64,000 bases of DNA from Stercorarius parasiticus (lineage: Eukaryota; Chordata; Aves; Charadriiformes; Stercorariidae). This document shows positions 1 through 13,100 of the stretch, piece after piece. The DNA lies in contig VWZL01005134.1 in the NCBI GenBank assembly GCA_013396915.1, forward strand, positions 124,001-188,000, in the 5' to 3' direction. The translations under genes and the position numbers were made by a program. Position 1 is the stretch's first letter. Each line of letters begins with the position of its first letter. The notes under the pieces were generated by a model. It was not told the DNA's origin. It saw only the letters and a list, made by a program, of their open reading frames with translations, and ran no database searches.

Positions 1-2939
1 GGGGGGATGCAAAATTAAATCCTGGTCCGTAGCTACTCTTCATGCCACAAGTTTTAAAAACCTGCTGTGACCCAGGAATCTTCGAAGACGAGCTATCAGA
101 GACACAGGCTACAAATTAGTAAACTAAATATGGAGGCTGCCCTCTAGCAGAGTAAGGAACCACACTATTAAACTTTCTTACCCTCCAAAACAGGGTGTCC
201 ACAATCTGCCTGTTAGGAATGGTACCTACCTACCTGCTAACTCACAAACCATGTCTTTGAGGTATCTGCTGAGACTGTGCTAGTTGGTCTGGGCTAAAAC
301 TCTCCCAGGGATTGTCCTAATAATTTACACATCTAGGCAATCGAGTTAAAGTGCCCAGAAACATTATCTGGTGGTGTTTAATTTACTAGCATATTCGTAG
401 CCCCAGTTTCTCTTGGCCTCTCGCTACAGATCCAGAAATACTCTCGAGTTCCCAGATTCAGATCCATGGCTTCACTGTTGGGAGGCTCAGACATGCAAAA
501 AAGTCCTTCTCAAGGCCTTAATTTCTGTGTAAAGAAAATGGATAGAATACAGACTGGGAAGCAGAGGTCAGGGTTTGTGAAGTATGTTCTAGCTCTCATT
601 ACAGCTCTGGACATGGAGTGGCCCTGAAAGCATCTCTTTGCAAACCGGAGGGCTTTCAGCAAGTTGGCTATACTGAAGAACCAGCTTATGCTCACATTAA
701 GGCTCTTTTATGGGGCCATAAAGGTATATTAGAGATTCAAGTCATAGATTATCTAGGTAAAAAAGTATTAAAATCTGACCTGTAAGCTGTCTGACAATGA
801 CAAATAAATATGTATTTGGGAGCACAAGGGGAGATATCCTGAAAGAAAAAATTATAACATCAGTCTTCAATCAAAGTAACAGATAAATTAGGTTTGACGT
901 GGTTTGACAGAAACACATTCAGGTGATAATCTTTGGTCTAGGAAAAAACATCAGCTAACTGGTGAGAAGTCATGAGAAACAGCTTTTTATATTTGTATTT
1001 ATTCTCTTTGGGTGAGAGCCAGTTCCCTTACAATCCATAGTGGTCTCATTTTGGACTTTCATGGGGGCTGGACTGAAAACTGTGGCTCTAATTTTCCCAC
1101 TTGCAGAACATGCTGATGACTCTGCCTATTTACCCATCCTAACAACTGCCAGTGTACATGTTTTTTTCTATTTCTCCTAGCCTGTAGCAGCTGTCTGCAT
1201 GACCCGTGAAACACTGCTGTTCATTTCTTATCATCAGCACAGCGCTGCAAAGGCTCTGCGAATCCATGGGCCCTCGGTCAGAGCTCTGACAACGGGAGCT
1301 GTTACCAGGCCTGATCTCCTCCCTCTCAAAACCACTTGGGCATGGGTGTTCTTGTAGTACAACTAATAATTTGCTTGGTGATTACCATGGCCAAAGGACA
1401 GGAGGCACAAGAACAAGATACATTCAAAGACGTTGACTGTTGAGACTTAGGGATCTTATAAGGCCATGCTTGAGTTTCACACTCAGTCTCATTTTTTCAT
1501 CCATCAAGGAATAAAGATTTGTTAGGAATGATGTTCCAACAACTGAATTGGTTTTCTTCCGTTTTCAAAAGCTGAAAATGACCTGGAATTAAGTCACATT
1601 TGCTTTTACAAAGAAGATGTAACAGTATAAGAACAGGGTAAATGAAGTGACCAAAAATACACTTAAAATATATGGAGAGTGTGGCGATTCCAGAGGATTT
1701 TTTTGTTTTAGTAAGTAGCTCTAGGAGATAGCAGCCTAATATTCCAGAGTCCCTCAGTTTTCAGGTAAACTTTGTAAACTTTTCAGTTTCTGAGTATTAC
1801 AACAGTTACTGATTTGGGCTCCAAATAACCTCAAAGCATCTCATTTTAAAAACTTAAGACCATCCCAATAATTAAATTCTTAGTAAGTAAAATATTTAAG
1901 CTTGTGCTCAACCCCCACAGATTTAACAAAAAGTAAACATGCACTTGAGTGCTTGGCTGGGATGTGCCAGGATCACCTTCAAGCATCATTCAAGTACCGC
2001 TGCTGGGCTGAATTAAGTCCGAAAAACCATTGTCAGGATTTCTGTAATGGCATCTTAACCCTGTTAGTCTCAACAGGAGTCGAGCTGTTCATTTCCACAG
2101 GGCCAGAATCTCCCTTACAGGGAACCTCATTCTCCCCTGTGCTGCTTCGTAGTGAATCTGACACAACTCCACTAGTAACTCCCACATAAAATGGTGTAAT
2201 ACAGGGAAAGACTGAGTTACAGGTTTCCGTTCCTGACCTCTAACATAATGTTGACATAAAGTATTGGTCAAGGTCCCAGCCCCTTCCTGCATCTGTTCAT
2301 TATCTGCAAAATGTCTGTAAAACCAAGTACAGCATTACTTGCCTATTTCCCAGGGAAGCAGTAACCACAATTTGATTAATAAGTGCAGAAGCACTTTGAA
2401 CTTCTTAGATAAAATAGACTGCACAAATATTGTCCAGGCCAATATTTTTACATTACAAACTAGGCAGAAAGTGGAAAGAACAGAGAGGAATGGATTAATT
2501 GCTACATTCATTTAATATAATTCATAAATGGATAAATGCTTGTAGCTATTTGACTTGGCAACATTTACAGAACTCTACAGCAGCAAACCAAACAGAATGA
2601 CAAGAAGCTGGAGCAAATCTCTGCAATAAAGTCATAAGTAGAAGACAGGCTTTACACTCTTGTTCAGGCTGCTTTTATCCCAGAGCTGCAGATGTATATG
2701 CGTATAATACTCCAACTTGCTCTTAACAGTTCTAAACTGAAATTTATTCAAATAGCTACATTAATTAGTTGCACAGAAGAGAAATGCAGTCTTATAGGTC
2801 AGACTGCATTTGTGGCGCTATTAAGAAACAAGACCTTTCAAAGAAACAGGAAAAATCTACTATTTTGAGTTGCATTCAGTCAACTGCACTTTTCTATGAG
2901 ATGGTGAATTATTTTATCTTCTTTTTCCTTAACGTAAAG
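1..2939 (+). other. DPT: DPT intron, 3' part (upstream neighbour exon not in window)
   Basis: This is non-coding sequence before the first DPT exon in the window. I looked for the preceding exon (the D-R-E-W block with the Cys-rich stretch) and did not find it, so this intron is at least 2.9 kb and the exon is further upstream. Short open frames such as 1902-2189 have no recognisable content. I see no clear interspersed repeat. The acceptor has pyrimidines at about 2910-2930, with CTTAAC as a possible branch site very close to the AG. Confidence 0.8.
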
Positions 2940-3047
2940 GTTAACAACAGAATATCCGGGACACTATGGAGAAGACATGGACATGATGATGTACACTTAT
3001 GACCATTACATCCGTGGGGCAACCACAACTTTCTCTGCTGTGGACAG
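2940..3047 (+). CDS. DPT: Dermatopontin, internal coding exon (penultimate exon)
   Basis: Dermatopontin is a small, tyrosine-rich secreted matrix protein that binds decorin and collagen and promotes fibril assembly. Seen here: after a pyrimidine stretch and the acceptor ...GTAAAG, the exon opens with one G that completes a codon begun upstream (a Trp in known dermatopontins). It then reads [23 protein letters not shown] and [12 protein letters not shown], and ends in AG before the donor GTTTGC. There are 35 whole codons. The reading frame, the Tyr/Asp/Met-rich stretch and the [10 protein letters not shown] string match the C-terminal third of vertebrate dermatopontin as I know it. The split Arg codon (AG/G) joins in phase to the exon at 8733. 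The donor is somewhat weak at +3 and +4. An ATG-initiated frame over the same bases is a shadow in another frame. Confidence 0.95.
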
Positions 3048-6000
3048 GTTTGCTTTTCATCTGTTTCACTAGCAATTAAAGAAAAAATGGTTATGGTTTC
3101 CCTTTTCTATTTCTCCCAAAGACGATGTGTGCGTGGCTACACATCACCTGCTGTGGTACTCGGCATCAGGCTAATACTTCTGAGGACCAAAGTTCACTGT
3201 GCATGTGGCTAATTGTCCAGCGTGGTGTATCAGGAAAAGGGCATCTTCATGCACAAGGGGATCATCTGCCATGTCCATCCGAGTAGTGAAAAATATAGCA
3301 ATGGTAGGCTTGGCTAAAACTGAACTCCACAAAGCTTAACCAATCTTCAATACTGTTTCTCACCTACCTCTAGTTAGAGCATCTTTTATCTAACCCAATA
3401 AAAACTCAGCCTGAAACACGCTGTTCTTTCAGGGGATAAGGGACTTATCTTGGCCCACTTTTCATTGCAGAGAAGTGGGGAATGTGCCAGCATGCAAAGA
3501 TAAGACCATACAAACTGCAATCTGAATGCTGTAAACTGCCCAATCCATTGCAACACAATTCTGACAGATTTGAGGCCACACTGGGAATTAAGGCAATGCA
3601 GTGCATATTGATGCCTTTCCAGAAAATGAGTTCACTACATTTTCTTGATCATTCCTGGTCATTACTTGACCAGGCCCTATGAGGCCCTATGGCTAGTGAA
3701 GTTGTAGTTGGATCTTGATTCTTTCCTCTCAAGCTGACCTCTAATACATCAACTGTGAGTTATTTCTTTGCTGATGTTTTTTCTCAGACACCTCAGCCCA
3801 GTATATTAAAGCATTTCTTATCAAACACAGCACAGTCAGCAAGGCAAGGAACGCTGCACTGGCCTATCACTGCCAAGACTGGCTAGAGGGGAAGGGGAAA
3901 AAGAAGAGAGGAGCAGTTTAAACACACCAGCATTTCAAGCTGTCTCTAAGAACACTCAAAGGAGCCGAGGTGCTTTTGCCACTGTGATGGTCTCAGCTTG
4001 CCGGACTTCACTGGGGACCCCCTTAGCCAAAAGATTACCTAAAATAAGAAGACTTTTCCAGAAATGATAACACATTGTCAAACTGCTGCAGGTCCATAAC
4101 TGTAATTTTCTGGCTAAAATTCATTAGCCTGTTTATTAACAAATGGAAGCCATGTCTGCAAATTATTCCTACAAGCAGAAGCATAACTGTTGCAGTTAAT
4201 TGACTCAAAGGTATCCACTTATCCCTTTGGATAAAGAATTTACAAGGTTGCAAGGGACATCCTTCTTCTGGGTTTTTCTCTTAAATATTCCCCAGTGCTA
4301 TTCTTAATCCTTGTTCCTGACGGCCATGGCAGAGAGTAGCAGAGAGAATGCAGATGGTGTGCTCCCTTGCAGCTGGATTCCAGCCTCCATCAAATGCAGA
4401 CCAGGGTAAAGTAAGGAATCACAAGGCTGAGCCTGGAAAACAGAGCAGTTGAGGTAAACGATGCCTCTGAGCAGATTTCTGCCTGTGACTGCTGAAGGCC
4501 TAACACAGCCTTCAGAACAGGGTAGCAGTGGGGGGACTGGCCAGGAGTGGAGGCAGCACCGTGGGGATATACATCGGGAGTACAGGTCTTCACAGGTTAT
4601 GGCACCCACAGTACCTGGAAAGGGAAGAAGCCACCAACACCTTTGTCCTATCACTGTTGTGATGCCACAGATGAACCTGCAATAGCAGCAGATGAAAACC
4701 ATACAGAAAACATTTTATCAATTGCAATCTCGGAAACTTTTCTGTGCCAATGAACTTCCTGGCCCCCAGCTTCCACAATGACTAAAAACCAACTTGTGTT
4801 GCTTCACGTAAGAAGTGAAAAAAAATTCCTGCTATGCCTGTTCATAATTCAGATTCATGCAGTAACTCTCCTGAGTGGTATACTTGCAAAAGTCGGCAAA
4901 GTTTGTCATCCTAAATGGTTCTTTGCAGCTGATTGAGGCAGGATAGGAGCAAAAAAAGCTATTCCCAGTCCCAGTCTGCCAGCAGCGCACACACATGCAG
5001 CTTGTCTATGTAAACATGCTGTCGATTTTGAGACTGCTTTTCATTCTCAAGCATGTTAAACTTGTGTCCATACTATTTAGCCCATGATGGCCAATGTTCT
5101 TGAGCTAACGAGAGGCACAAAAAAAGCCCTCAAAGGTATTTTAGTTTAAGCTTTCCTAATCACTTCAGTTAGGTATTTATAGACTTTCTGAATAAACCTG
5201 CAGAAATCATATCCTCCCTTCCTACTCCCTAAGACATTGTATCACTGGGGTCACTGCTGATGCACAGATATTTGAGAGCACGTGACGCCTCTGGCAAAAG
5301 CTGCAGGAAGTTTAGAAAGGTGGCATCCCCACCTCCTCTTCTGTAATCACTCTCTGCGAGTTTCCATGCCTGTGTATCAGGAATGAAAGAAGGAGTTGCT
5401 GTTCATATCAGAGGTTTTAAGCGCTCATCTGTGGAGAGCAGATTTTAGAAGGGGTTAATATTTACATTTTTCAGTCCCATTTTAAATGGGTCAAATGGAG
5501 AAAACAATTGCCTATAAAGCAAGAAAAAAGCAGCTGGAAAGAATTAGTAGAGGCTTGAAGTATCTTTGGGAGCCCATTTGAGAGCATGGTGACAATACTG
5601 ATGCAGACAGGCTGACCTATGGACATAAGTAAGCAGCATTTGCAGGGAAAGACAGTATCTTTGTTACACAGACTGATACAGTCAGGTTTCAGAGATAGAC
5701 ATGGGGTATGTGGGGTATGTGAAGCAGGTTGTAAACAACCGGAACTGCCCACATAGACATGCACGTTGTAAACCCCTGGAAAAATACCTTCCAAAATTAA
5801 AAAAAAAAAAAATTCAAAAGAGCTTCAAAATAGCTTCAGCCTGAGCTCCGAAACATGCTAAGTGATGACAGCATGGCTCCCTCGTGAAGCCTTGTTACGG
5901 GGCTGTGGTCTGGTTGGATCGGTCTCTCGAGTCCAGAGAGCACCACTGGAGCATTCACAGCCCAACCTGTGGCGAGTAGCTTGGACAGGGATGTGGGGAT

Positions 6001-8732
6001 TACCAGACGTGCTTGGTAGATGCCACAGCTTGTCCTTCAGTGCGTAGTATAAAAATAGCACACACAGACTGTCGTAAGCTCGTTTCTTTTACAAAACTGT
6101 TCTCTGCTCCATTTGTTTGGGTGATCTGCATAGCCAGTAATTTCTTAACTGCTCAGACATCATCATTGAAAGAGAGATCAACACCCAGATACCCTAGCAG
6201 TAAGTACATTTGAAACGGCTGGACAAGCCGGATACCTACCGAGCTCAGCTGAGCTAAATTATAGGGTATTTTAGGTCCCTAATAAGTTTCATATGACCAA
6301 AGAAAGAGGATTTTGTCAAACTCAATACAAATAGGAATTCATAGAATTTTTAAACTGAATTGGAAAAGATTATTCAGCAATATTTGAAGATAAAAGATAT
6401 TTTCCCGATAGAAACAAAAATTTAGTTCTGACAGCACATGACAGCTGGAGAGTAAAAGTGACAATTCAATATTGACTCCCGAAGTCAAGGAAAATGCATG
6501 AAATTATCGATTTGGGGGGGGGCTATAAACTGGTGTTAAGGATCTGCAAAGACAAGTTCATATATATTCTACAGTATTCCACATAGGGCATTTCCTGAGG
6601 GATCTGCACTCCTACTGGAACACTTGTAAGGGATCTACAAACAGAAACCGGCTGATAACTCCTGAATTAAACACACAGCACCAATGGTACAAGGTAGTTG
6701 CCTGCTTCCTGAAAAGTTGAACATGTATGCTTAGCTTCAAACACAAGTAATGCAAAAAGAGATAAAATAAGACACTAAATGCATAAACCTATTGGCCATC
6801 AACTCCGTGCATATATGCTAAAGTGTCTGCAAGTTCAAGCTTAAGTTACAACTTCAGAAATAATTCTGTTCTAATATTTTAAAGCATGTTATTAATTCAG
6901 GTAACTAAAATACATTTATTTTAAATAACTTGACTTTTAACTTTACAATATTTCTTTTTAGAAAAACTACTTGACCTCAGCTTTTGAGCTAAAAGTCTTT
7001 CTGACAATGGGTGCTAGTTTAGCAGACCTTAATTTTGACCCATATAATCTTGTCGTCATTTTTTTTTTTGTCTCTCTGGGTAGCTCAGTGACCAAAAGAG
7101 TAATAACTGTCTTTGAAGAGCATGCACATAGTCCAAATGAGGACTTCCTAAAATAAACCTAAAAATGAATCTTGCATTTCATTAACCTTTGGTAACAGTT
7201 TTATGAGGCAATTACAATTACAAACCATCTAGCAAAGGCCGAAAGAAAACCAAAAATAAACACTATATAACTAAACGCAGACTTGCTGACGAGTATGAGA
7301 CAGACCCAGTTCCAAACAAAACTCAGCATAAACTGGTGAAGTAGCATAGTAAATTTCCAATTAAAAAACCTCAGTTAATGAAAGCTGAAATTAGATGCTT
7401 TATACCTACAGAGCTTAAGAGTCAAATTATTCTTATTCCAGGATAGAGTCACCCAGCCAATAAAACCATATAAGAGCAATTAATACCAAAATCTGGGCTC
7501 CGGTGTCTCAGCACATCCCTAAGAGGCAGTAGGTTCTGCACCAGTTTCCTCACTGGAGCTGGCCACCAGAAAACCAGGGCTGTGCAGGTGTCTTATAAAG
7601 CAAGCTCCTTTTGAACCACCCCAGCAGCATTACTTGTCCCATGCCTCAGGTTTAGGAGATAACTATCAGCAGAATTTAAACTGTCAGAAACCTCTCTGAG
7701 TAGTACCTGTTACCAATTTAAAAGATGTCTGCCATCTACGAGGACTGTACTTTAGATCTAAACTCCTGTTAGCCAATACCAAAAACAGCCTAAATTGAAC
7801 ATTTGCTCCACAGCAGGACAGTATTTGCTCCTCTGAGCTCACGCCTTTTTGTCAAGGGAAAATTTGATGCACAATAAGCTAAGGGGGAAATTTGCAGCCT
7901 ATTGCAGGTATTGGACACTAAATCACTGGCCTCCGCTGTTGAATCCTGCTGCTTCAGCCATGCTTCATACTAGAAATTGTTAGTAGGTATTGTATCACTC
8001 TCCTGAGAGAGAATACAGACCTCCAATTACTCACAAACCAGGAAGAGCATAAACCCTCTTTACACTCCTAAACATTTCTCTGACTCACATGTGGCTTGTG
8101 GAGATCAAGGATAAGAAGTGAATTCAATTTCTCTCCCTATTGATTCCTTCACAGCTTTAATAAAGAACACTAGCTAGAAGACCTAGTAGTGGAAAGAAAG
8201 AAAAAAAAAGAAGAGTGAATTCTGTCGTATGGATAACTCCCCACTTAGAAATAGCTTGAAAATCACCCACAGATTTTACTTTGTACACGTTCCTGAGCAA
8301 TATATCACATGACAATAATTTTTGACAGAACCATCCTTTTTCTCTTGATCACTGATTTAAAGTCAATTTAGGATTGATCACCATCAAGACTGATTGTTTT
8401 CTGAAGGATACTCAGAGACCTAATTATTCAGGGAGATGATTTTCTAACCTTGTAAGGGAGTGTGAAAGAATTGTAAATACAATAGAACCATAGAATAGCT
8501 ACAGTTGGAAGGGCTCTTAAAGATCATCTAGTTCCAGGCCCCTGCCATGGGCTATCGGACATATTTAATCTCCTTCCAGCCCATAAAAACACAAAACACT
8601 CAGAGGAAAGTCAGCTAATGGCAGACAGATGTTTTTGTTGCCACAATACCTGATGTAAAGTTATTCTTACTTGTATAGTCTTACCCTCTGCAATTCTGGC
8701 TTGCTAACATCTCTCTCTCGTCTCTCTTGCAG
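3048..8732 (+). other. DPT: DPT last intron (5,685 bp)
   Basis: A GT-AG intron in phase 2 between the last two coding exons. It contains a short CR1 remnant near its 3' end (8482-8562), an A14 run at 5799-5812, a G9 run at 6514-6522 and a GAAA-rich stretch at 8191-8215. Open frames within it (4304-4702, 5471-5794) show no family motifs. The remainder is unremarkable AT-rich intronic DNA. Confidence 0.85.
8482..8562 (-). repeat. CR1 LINE 3'-end fragment inside DPT intron
   Basis: On the + strand this reads ATAGAACCATAGAAT, then CAGTTGGAAGGGCTCTTAAA, then GATCATCTAGTTCCAGGCCC and TGCCATGGGC. That is the reverse complement of the CR1 3' UTR and terminal octamer repeats. It is about 80 bp, 5'-truncated and carries no coding sequence. 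Confidence 0.8.
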
Positions 8733-8799
8733 GGATCGTCAGTGGAAATTCATTGTCTGCAGGATGACAGAGTATGACTGCCCATTTCAAAATGTTTAA
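8733..8799 (+). CDS. DPT: Dermatopontin, terminal coding exon with stop codon
   Basis: This is the last coding exon of dermatopontin. It follows a strong acceptor, a long CT-rich tract ending CTCTCTTGCAG. The first G completes the Arg codon split by the intron, and translation continues [16 protein letters not shown], then PFQNV and TAA at 8797-8799. DRQW is one copy of the D-R-[EQ]-W motif repeated through dermatopontins, and two of the family's conserved cysteines are present (VCRM and YDCP). From memory, mammalian proteins end in a similar short acidic/hydrophobic tail of the same length, so the end looks complete. Together with the exon at 2940 this gives about 58 of the roughly 200 residues; the signal peptide and first repeats lie upstream of the window. 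The frame shows no break or premature stop, so the gene appears intact here. Confidence 0.96.
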
Positions 8800-8954
8800 A
8801 AAGATCAAGTGTACCCAAGTTGGAAAGCTTGGGGACAGACAGGGTGGGATGAGGGTCAGTGATTATGGGAGAAGGGCAATTAGGCTCACAAAAAAGGTAC
8901 CAAGACTTATCAGCTGTCTACTGAAAATACAATTCTTTCCCTCTGGAGCTATTA

Positions 8955-8960
8955 AATAAA
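8955..8960 (+). promoter_or_regulatory. DPT: Proximal poly(A) signal AATAAA, DPT
   Basis: An AATAAA hexamer 156 bases after the stop codon, overlapping an ATTAAA at 8951. It is a candidate for a short 3' UTR isoform. The downstream sequence is only weakly GT-rich. Confidence 0.35.
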
Positions 8961-10117
8961 TTGCCAGTCCACATGCATGCAACAGCGATTTTGGAGGATT
9001 CCTTCAAGCTGCACTGGCAGTTGTATCCCCCAAATAAAATTGCTTTTGACATACATGTTTATGATACACAAGCCTATGGCATATGCAGTTACCCTTTTTA
9101 TATATACATATAGCCATTCTGAACACATACAACTTACTTGCACATAGCAACTTTGTATAAACTGCTTCCCAGCACAGTCACTCTGAATGAGGTGGAAACA
9201 CACTATAAGCTCTCCAACATCCACTAGACTTTCCTGTCTGTACTTGGAACCAACCCAGTGATCGCTACGAGCTTCTCAGCATTTAGTAGCTGAAAGTGTG
9301 CTGAAAGCGGCATCAGGAGGTGTCTGACGTCCTGCATCTGGCATTACCTGTTACAGCCCCCAGCATAACTCCATTGCAACAAAGGTCTCCCTGCACAGGG
9401 GAATTCCAGGTATTTACAACACTGGAAGATGTCAATATATGATTAAAATGAGAGTAGATCCATCAATAAAAACAGAAGACTAATCCAGCCTTACTGAGAG
9501 TCTCTTTTATATTGTCTTAAAAGCCTCTAAAGACATAATAAGCCAGGAGCTCTGCTCTGGGCAAACCCAGGAGTAGGTCAGGCCACTCACACTCTCAGTA
9601 AATACGTATACTGCACTTGTCAGGAGTCTAATTCTCAGGTGGATTGGGTTTCCACTATGGGTGCCTGTACAGCATCCATCTGTCCTTGGTAATATATTCT
9701 TGGCTTAGAATAGACAAATAAAGCTAATGGCTTAGGTGACCTCAGTTCTTCCAACTTGCATATCTCATTCCCTGTAAAGAATAAGCTGACCATGCTTCAA
9801 GCCTGCACAGCACTTGTGCAGATGTAATTCAACAAGACAGACTATTGGTCTCTTCCAGGAAGATCCGAGGTAGGATTTTTGCTCTTGAACAAACCAGAAT
9901 TTAGGGCTCAGTTTCTCAGCTGATGAAGTCAATGGTAAACTTAGCAGTGGCTTCGGCAGTGCTGGCTCAAGGGCCATGATGGACCTCGTGGACCAATTTA
10001 AGGTTGTAAAGCTTCATAGGAAACACTGGTGTCAGCCAGTCAATTTCCATGTTCCAAGCATTTTTAACATATTTACTAGCATACCCTCAAGTGTGAGCAT
10101 TAAAACTACACTTGTAC

Positions 10118-10123
10118 AATAAA
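10118..10123 (+). promoter_or_regulatory. DPT: Distal poly(A) signal AATAAA, DPT
   Basis: An AATAAA hexamer followed by a T/GT-rich downstream element at about 10132-10165. It is the best-looking poly(A) site after the DPT stop codon and the likely end of the main transcript. Confidence 0.45.
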
Positions 10124-10145
10124 AGAATAATAGGTTTTGCATTGC

Positions 10146-13100
10146 TGTAGCCTTGTTCTTTCTTGATTTTACTTACACTAGCTTATTAATTTGCACACAA
10201 AGAAACCTTCTTTCATCCTCAGAGACCATGATGGTGATTAGGGAGTTTCTGTGAGAGACAGCTGCTAAGACATGTTAGTATAAGAGTGGGAAAGAGAAAT
10301 CAAGAGGCCTAGGGAAGCTGGAGAAGCTTATTAGTTGACACTGGTAGACAGGCAAAGGAAGTCAAGAGAGCTCCAAACAGGAGAGCACCAGAGGAGAAGG
10401 CACTCATGCCAGCGAGTTGATAGAGAAGGCCAGGCACTATAATTAGGCATAGAAGGATCACCTCTGGGAAAAATTGCTCTAGATGGACACCCATCTCCCA
10501 CACAACTTTATCTTGACTACTTAGGCTGTGTGCACACCGTGGGCTCACGGAGGCCTCTGAGGGGACAGTGCAAGATCGGCTTAGGCTGATTTATATCAGC
10601 CCTGAAAAGGAGCAGTTCTGCTTTCTTGTCCACTGTAACTGCAGTGTCATATTGTCCCATATGCCACCTTTCTTCCTCATCCCTGTCCCAGTCACTTCCT
10701 TCCACCCATGCTCTATTCCCAGCTCCACCCTAGCAGTGCATCTGTGTAGGATACATTTCACAGGACTCCTCTTCAGAAAGTTAAGTAATTCTCAGATGAG
10801 GAAAGGCGTGGGTGGGAAACAGAATGTATCTCAGGGGAAGGCAGAAATGGGATGTGGACCAAAAAAAACCCCAAAAAGCAGAACTGAGGCAGAGAAAGAG
10901 TGCTTCCTGTGAAGTCCTAGGACAGCTAGCTAGTTAGCAAAGCTAGGAACTGAACTTAGTTTTTATCTAAGTTGCAGCATCCACTGCTAACCTTTAGGTA
11001 ATCTTTACGTGTGGGAAGACATTGCTCCAAAGCTGATAAGGTTCCAACCCAAATTCCTCAGCACAGAGCAAGGTGACGAGAAGCCTGCCTGGGAGAAGTT
11101 CACTGGCTTCAAAACCCAATCAAGCCTGATTTGACTTTCCTAAAGCCATTCTGGAAAAGAGAGCCTTTCAACCTGCTTAGGACACCTGACTGAATCTGAA
11201 CCACCTTTCACTCCTGCTAACACAAACCAGATGCCATTGCAGGGAAACAGAGTTGTGCCTATTCAGACCAAGTGTAACTGAGCGCAGATGCCTGGCAGGG
11301 GAAGCCCACAGCTCTTCTTGATTCTCATGTACTGTGGCGCACAGAAGCACCCCACCCACACTTGTACTATACGGAATAAGTAACCCCTGATCTGAAGTCC
11401 CATATAGGCCTAACATTTTAAATTACCTCTTATTTTTTAATAAATAAAACACCAGGAAAAAAAGTCTTATTTATTTAATAAACAACAACAGTATGGTTTG
11501 AATTCAAACATCTGAGAGAAAAGCACTCTTTCATAAGTGCTGAGCGTTGCCCCAGTCATGCTACAAGGGCTGCAGATGGCACACTGTCAGTGTTGTCAGT
11601 GATTTTTTAGATAAATTAGGGCAGGGTAGTCTTCACATTCAGAAAGGGAAATGCAGCAAACTTCAAAAAAAAGGAGACGCTTTTGAGCTTTTCTAACTCT
11701 AAATAGAAAGGTGAACAAGAAAAGGTGGGGTGGCTGGGGAAGAGAAACAGCAACGCTGACTCCCTTTGTGGGTCTCCTTTAACCTGACACTCAGTGAAGG
11801 CTGGTGCTAAGCCAAACCCACATCCTCCATTTGATCCACTCCTCTTGAAGAGGCTTGAGTAATTGGAGAAGACACAGACAATCCTATCAACCCCAAACAG
11901 TCAAACAGAAGGACTTGACTGCTTTTCCTCCCAAATCTCAGGATTAACTTAAAAACCATGGGACTTCTGTAGAAAAAAGAGCTCTACTTTTTTTCGTGTA
12001 TTCTGATTTCTCAGTTTGCAGAGTATATAAGCACTTCCAACATTTTTCAACATTTTTCACTTTCGGTGTTTTTCAATCACTTATCAACAACACTGAGCCT
12101 AGAAATGAGGTTTTTAAGTGAAGGCTGAGATTCTTGTTTAATCACTTGACAATGAGAGCTGGGAATAGTTTTACAGGACATCAATTACTATGAGACTAAA
12201 GATAAATATATCAGACTTAGCAATACAGGACTGATTAAAAAAAGAAGCAGCAAACCCATAGCCATGTTGAAATAAGGCATATTTCCTGTAAAATCACAAG
12301 AGACCTTTCAACCTCTTCCAGTCCAGTGTTCAGGATTTTGTAATATGAGATAAACCTGGCAGAGAGTCATGGCTGGGAGATGCCAACACAGCTGAAGGGA
12401 AACCAGTCTGTGGATGAAGCAGAAGACCTGGCAGAAGATCAGTTGGCTCTTAGGAAAACTTACGTCGATTTGACCCTTGAGTCACAGCCATTGAATCGTT
12501 TTCTGGTTTTAAACTTTATTTCAAGCGCATGCTTATCACACCAGCAACATGTTAATGTACTGGTCTGCATCTTTAAGGCTACAGTACTGTTTTCAAACAG
12601 AGAGCATGAACATCACTGGTAGTGGCACTTTGTGCCAGAGTTGTTGGCGTGAACAGTAGGCAGGAGGAGTTCTGCTAATAACACATTATCAAATATAAAA
12701 CATTGCTTGTGCCTAGATTTACTTTTCAAGACACAATAGTTACACAGGGGACTGCTACCTTATTCCTCACCATTTCAGGGTACTGGTATGTGTGTGGCTG
12801 ATGCTCTGCACAGTAATCCGGACCTATGCATCCAGAAGTTTAGAAAAAGCAGCACGGTTGCACACATGCTGAAAATGTAAGACATGCACAAGTGCTTGTG
12901 GGTCAGAGCCAGAAGGCTTGGCTCTGTCTTTCTGAGCTCCATACCTGAACAGTATTGATTTCAGTCTTATCCAGCTTGTGAACTTTGGTCAAAATCAGTG
13001 GAGTTCAGTGTTAAGCAAGAGTCAGGCTTCTAAATACCTTTCAGGATCTTAGCTTAGCTGATGCACCTCTACAAGGAAGACTGGAAAAACTGGACCTTGA

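Larger units (their letters stand above)
8800..10140 (+). other. DPT: DPT 3' UTR (end inferred)
   Basis: This is sequence after the TAA. It contains AATAAA at 8955, 9033, 9465, 9717 and 10118. The last of these is followed within about 20 bases by a T/GT-rich stretch (TAGGTTTTGCATTGCTGT, then TTGTTCTTTCTTG), the usual layout of a used poly(A) site. Cleavage near 10140 would give a 3' UTR of about 1.3 kb. The earlier signal at 8955 could give a much shorter form. The true end cannot be settled from sequence alone. Confidence 0.5.

Noticed and set aside
137..150. CTGCCCTCTAGCAG, CTCF-like core
   Set aside because: Partial match only, and short degenerate motifs of this kind occur often by chance.
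2769..3002. ATG-initiated frame of 77 codons overlapping the DPT exon
   Set aside because: It is in a different frame from the dermatopontin reading and has no similarity to anything; the real exon starts at 2940 after a splice acceptor.
6335..6375. TTCATAGAATTT... TTGGAAAAGA, vaguely like a CR1 3' end
   Set aside because: Only one octamer-like word and no following CR1 block; too weak.
8087..8110. CATGTGGCTTGTGGA string resembling part of an antisense chemokine (XCL1) exon
   Set aside because: The similarity stops after about 15 bases, there is no open frame or cysteine pattern, and it lies inside the DPT intron.
8774..8959. 61-codon frame over the last DPT exon and 3' UTR
   Set aside because: Out of frame with the DRQWKF reading; most of it is 3' UTR.
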